Of a DNA stretch of 10,065 bases, positions 10,021 to 10,065 are shown one piece after another. The notes beneath the pieces were generated by a model. That model saw only the letters and a program-made list of their open reading frames with translations, was not told the origin of the DNA and did no database searches. Position numbers and translations under genes: made by a program. Source of the DNA: Pseudomonadota bacterium (GTDB taxonomy: Bacteria; Desulfobacterota; Desulfovibrionia; Desulfovibrionales; Desulfovibrionaceae); NCBI GenBank assembly GCA_023453335.1, contig JAEXTU010000038.1, positions 1 through 10,065 on the forward strand, in the 5' to 3' direction. Position 1 is the first letter of the stretch, and the number at the start of each line of letters is the position of its first letter.

Positions 10021-10065
10021 GAAAGAGAGCCGCACCAGCGCATCCGGCGGGACCCTCTTCTGTAG

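Larger units (their letters stand above)
9909..10065. other. Intergenic region downstream of larE
   Basis: After the larE stop the final 157 bases contain two REP-like palindromes and a GC palindrome, then unassigned sequence to the window edge. I see no start codon with a ribosome binding site, no tRNA and no typical intrinsic terminator. The hairpins may still slow or protect the end of the COG1900-larE transcript. Confidence 0.6.

Noticed and set aside
8080..10065. 661-residue plus-strand open frame overlapping the COG1900 and larE genes in another frame
   Set aside because: Arg/Pro/Ala-rich alternative-frame translation, no ribosome binding site, no family resemblance; its end is made of REP-like repeats.

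Overview
The window looks like the replication-initiation neighbourhood of a GC-rich bacterial chromosome, most likely a sulfate-reducing deltaproteobacterium of the Desulfovibrio type (Desulfovibrionota). Three things suggest this: the order dnaA-dnaN-gyrB-gyrA with no recF between dnaN and gyrB, a divergent short DnaA, and a COG1900/DUF39 homocysteine-synthesis gene of the kind used by sulfate reducers and methanogens. The lineage is inferred from gene content only.

Layout. The minus strand from about 7825 down to 22 carries dnaA (start about 7678), dnaN (6200-5040), gyrB (5043-2605) and gyrA (2481-22). dnaN and gyrB overlap by four bases (ATGA). dnaA and dnaN are separated by 158 bases with a perfect 20-bp palindrome just after dnaA, and gyrB and gyrA by 123 bases with a second strong hairpin. 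The 228-bp divergent intergenic region (7679-7906) holds a good sigma70-like promoter facing dnaA and one near-consensus DnaA box (a weaker one lies 32 bp away) inside the dnaA leader, so dnaA is probably autoregulated. A full oriC with clustered boxes is not visible.

The plus strand carries a two-gene unit: a COG1900 homocysteine biosynthesis protein (7907-9082) and, 25 bases later, a LarE/TIGR00268-family PP-loop sulfur transferase (9108-9908). Both concern sulfur insertion, and no other lar genes are present, so this LarE-like protein may serve something other than lactate racemase.

The last 157 bases hold two direct copies of a REP-like palindrome whose spurious translations are often mistaken for small proteins. 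The replication genes act together (initiator, sliding clamp, gyrase). The sulfur genes are probably independent of them. Most of the window is conserved housekeeping DNA. The best leads are the COG1900-LarE pairing, the divergent DnaA with its leader, and the palindromic repeats. No phage, CRISPR, IS element or RNA gene was found.
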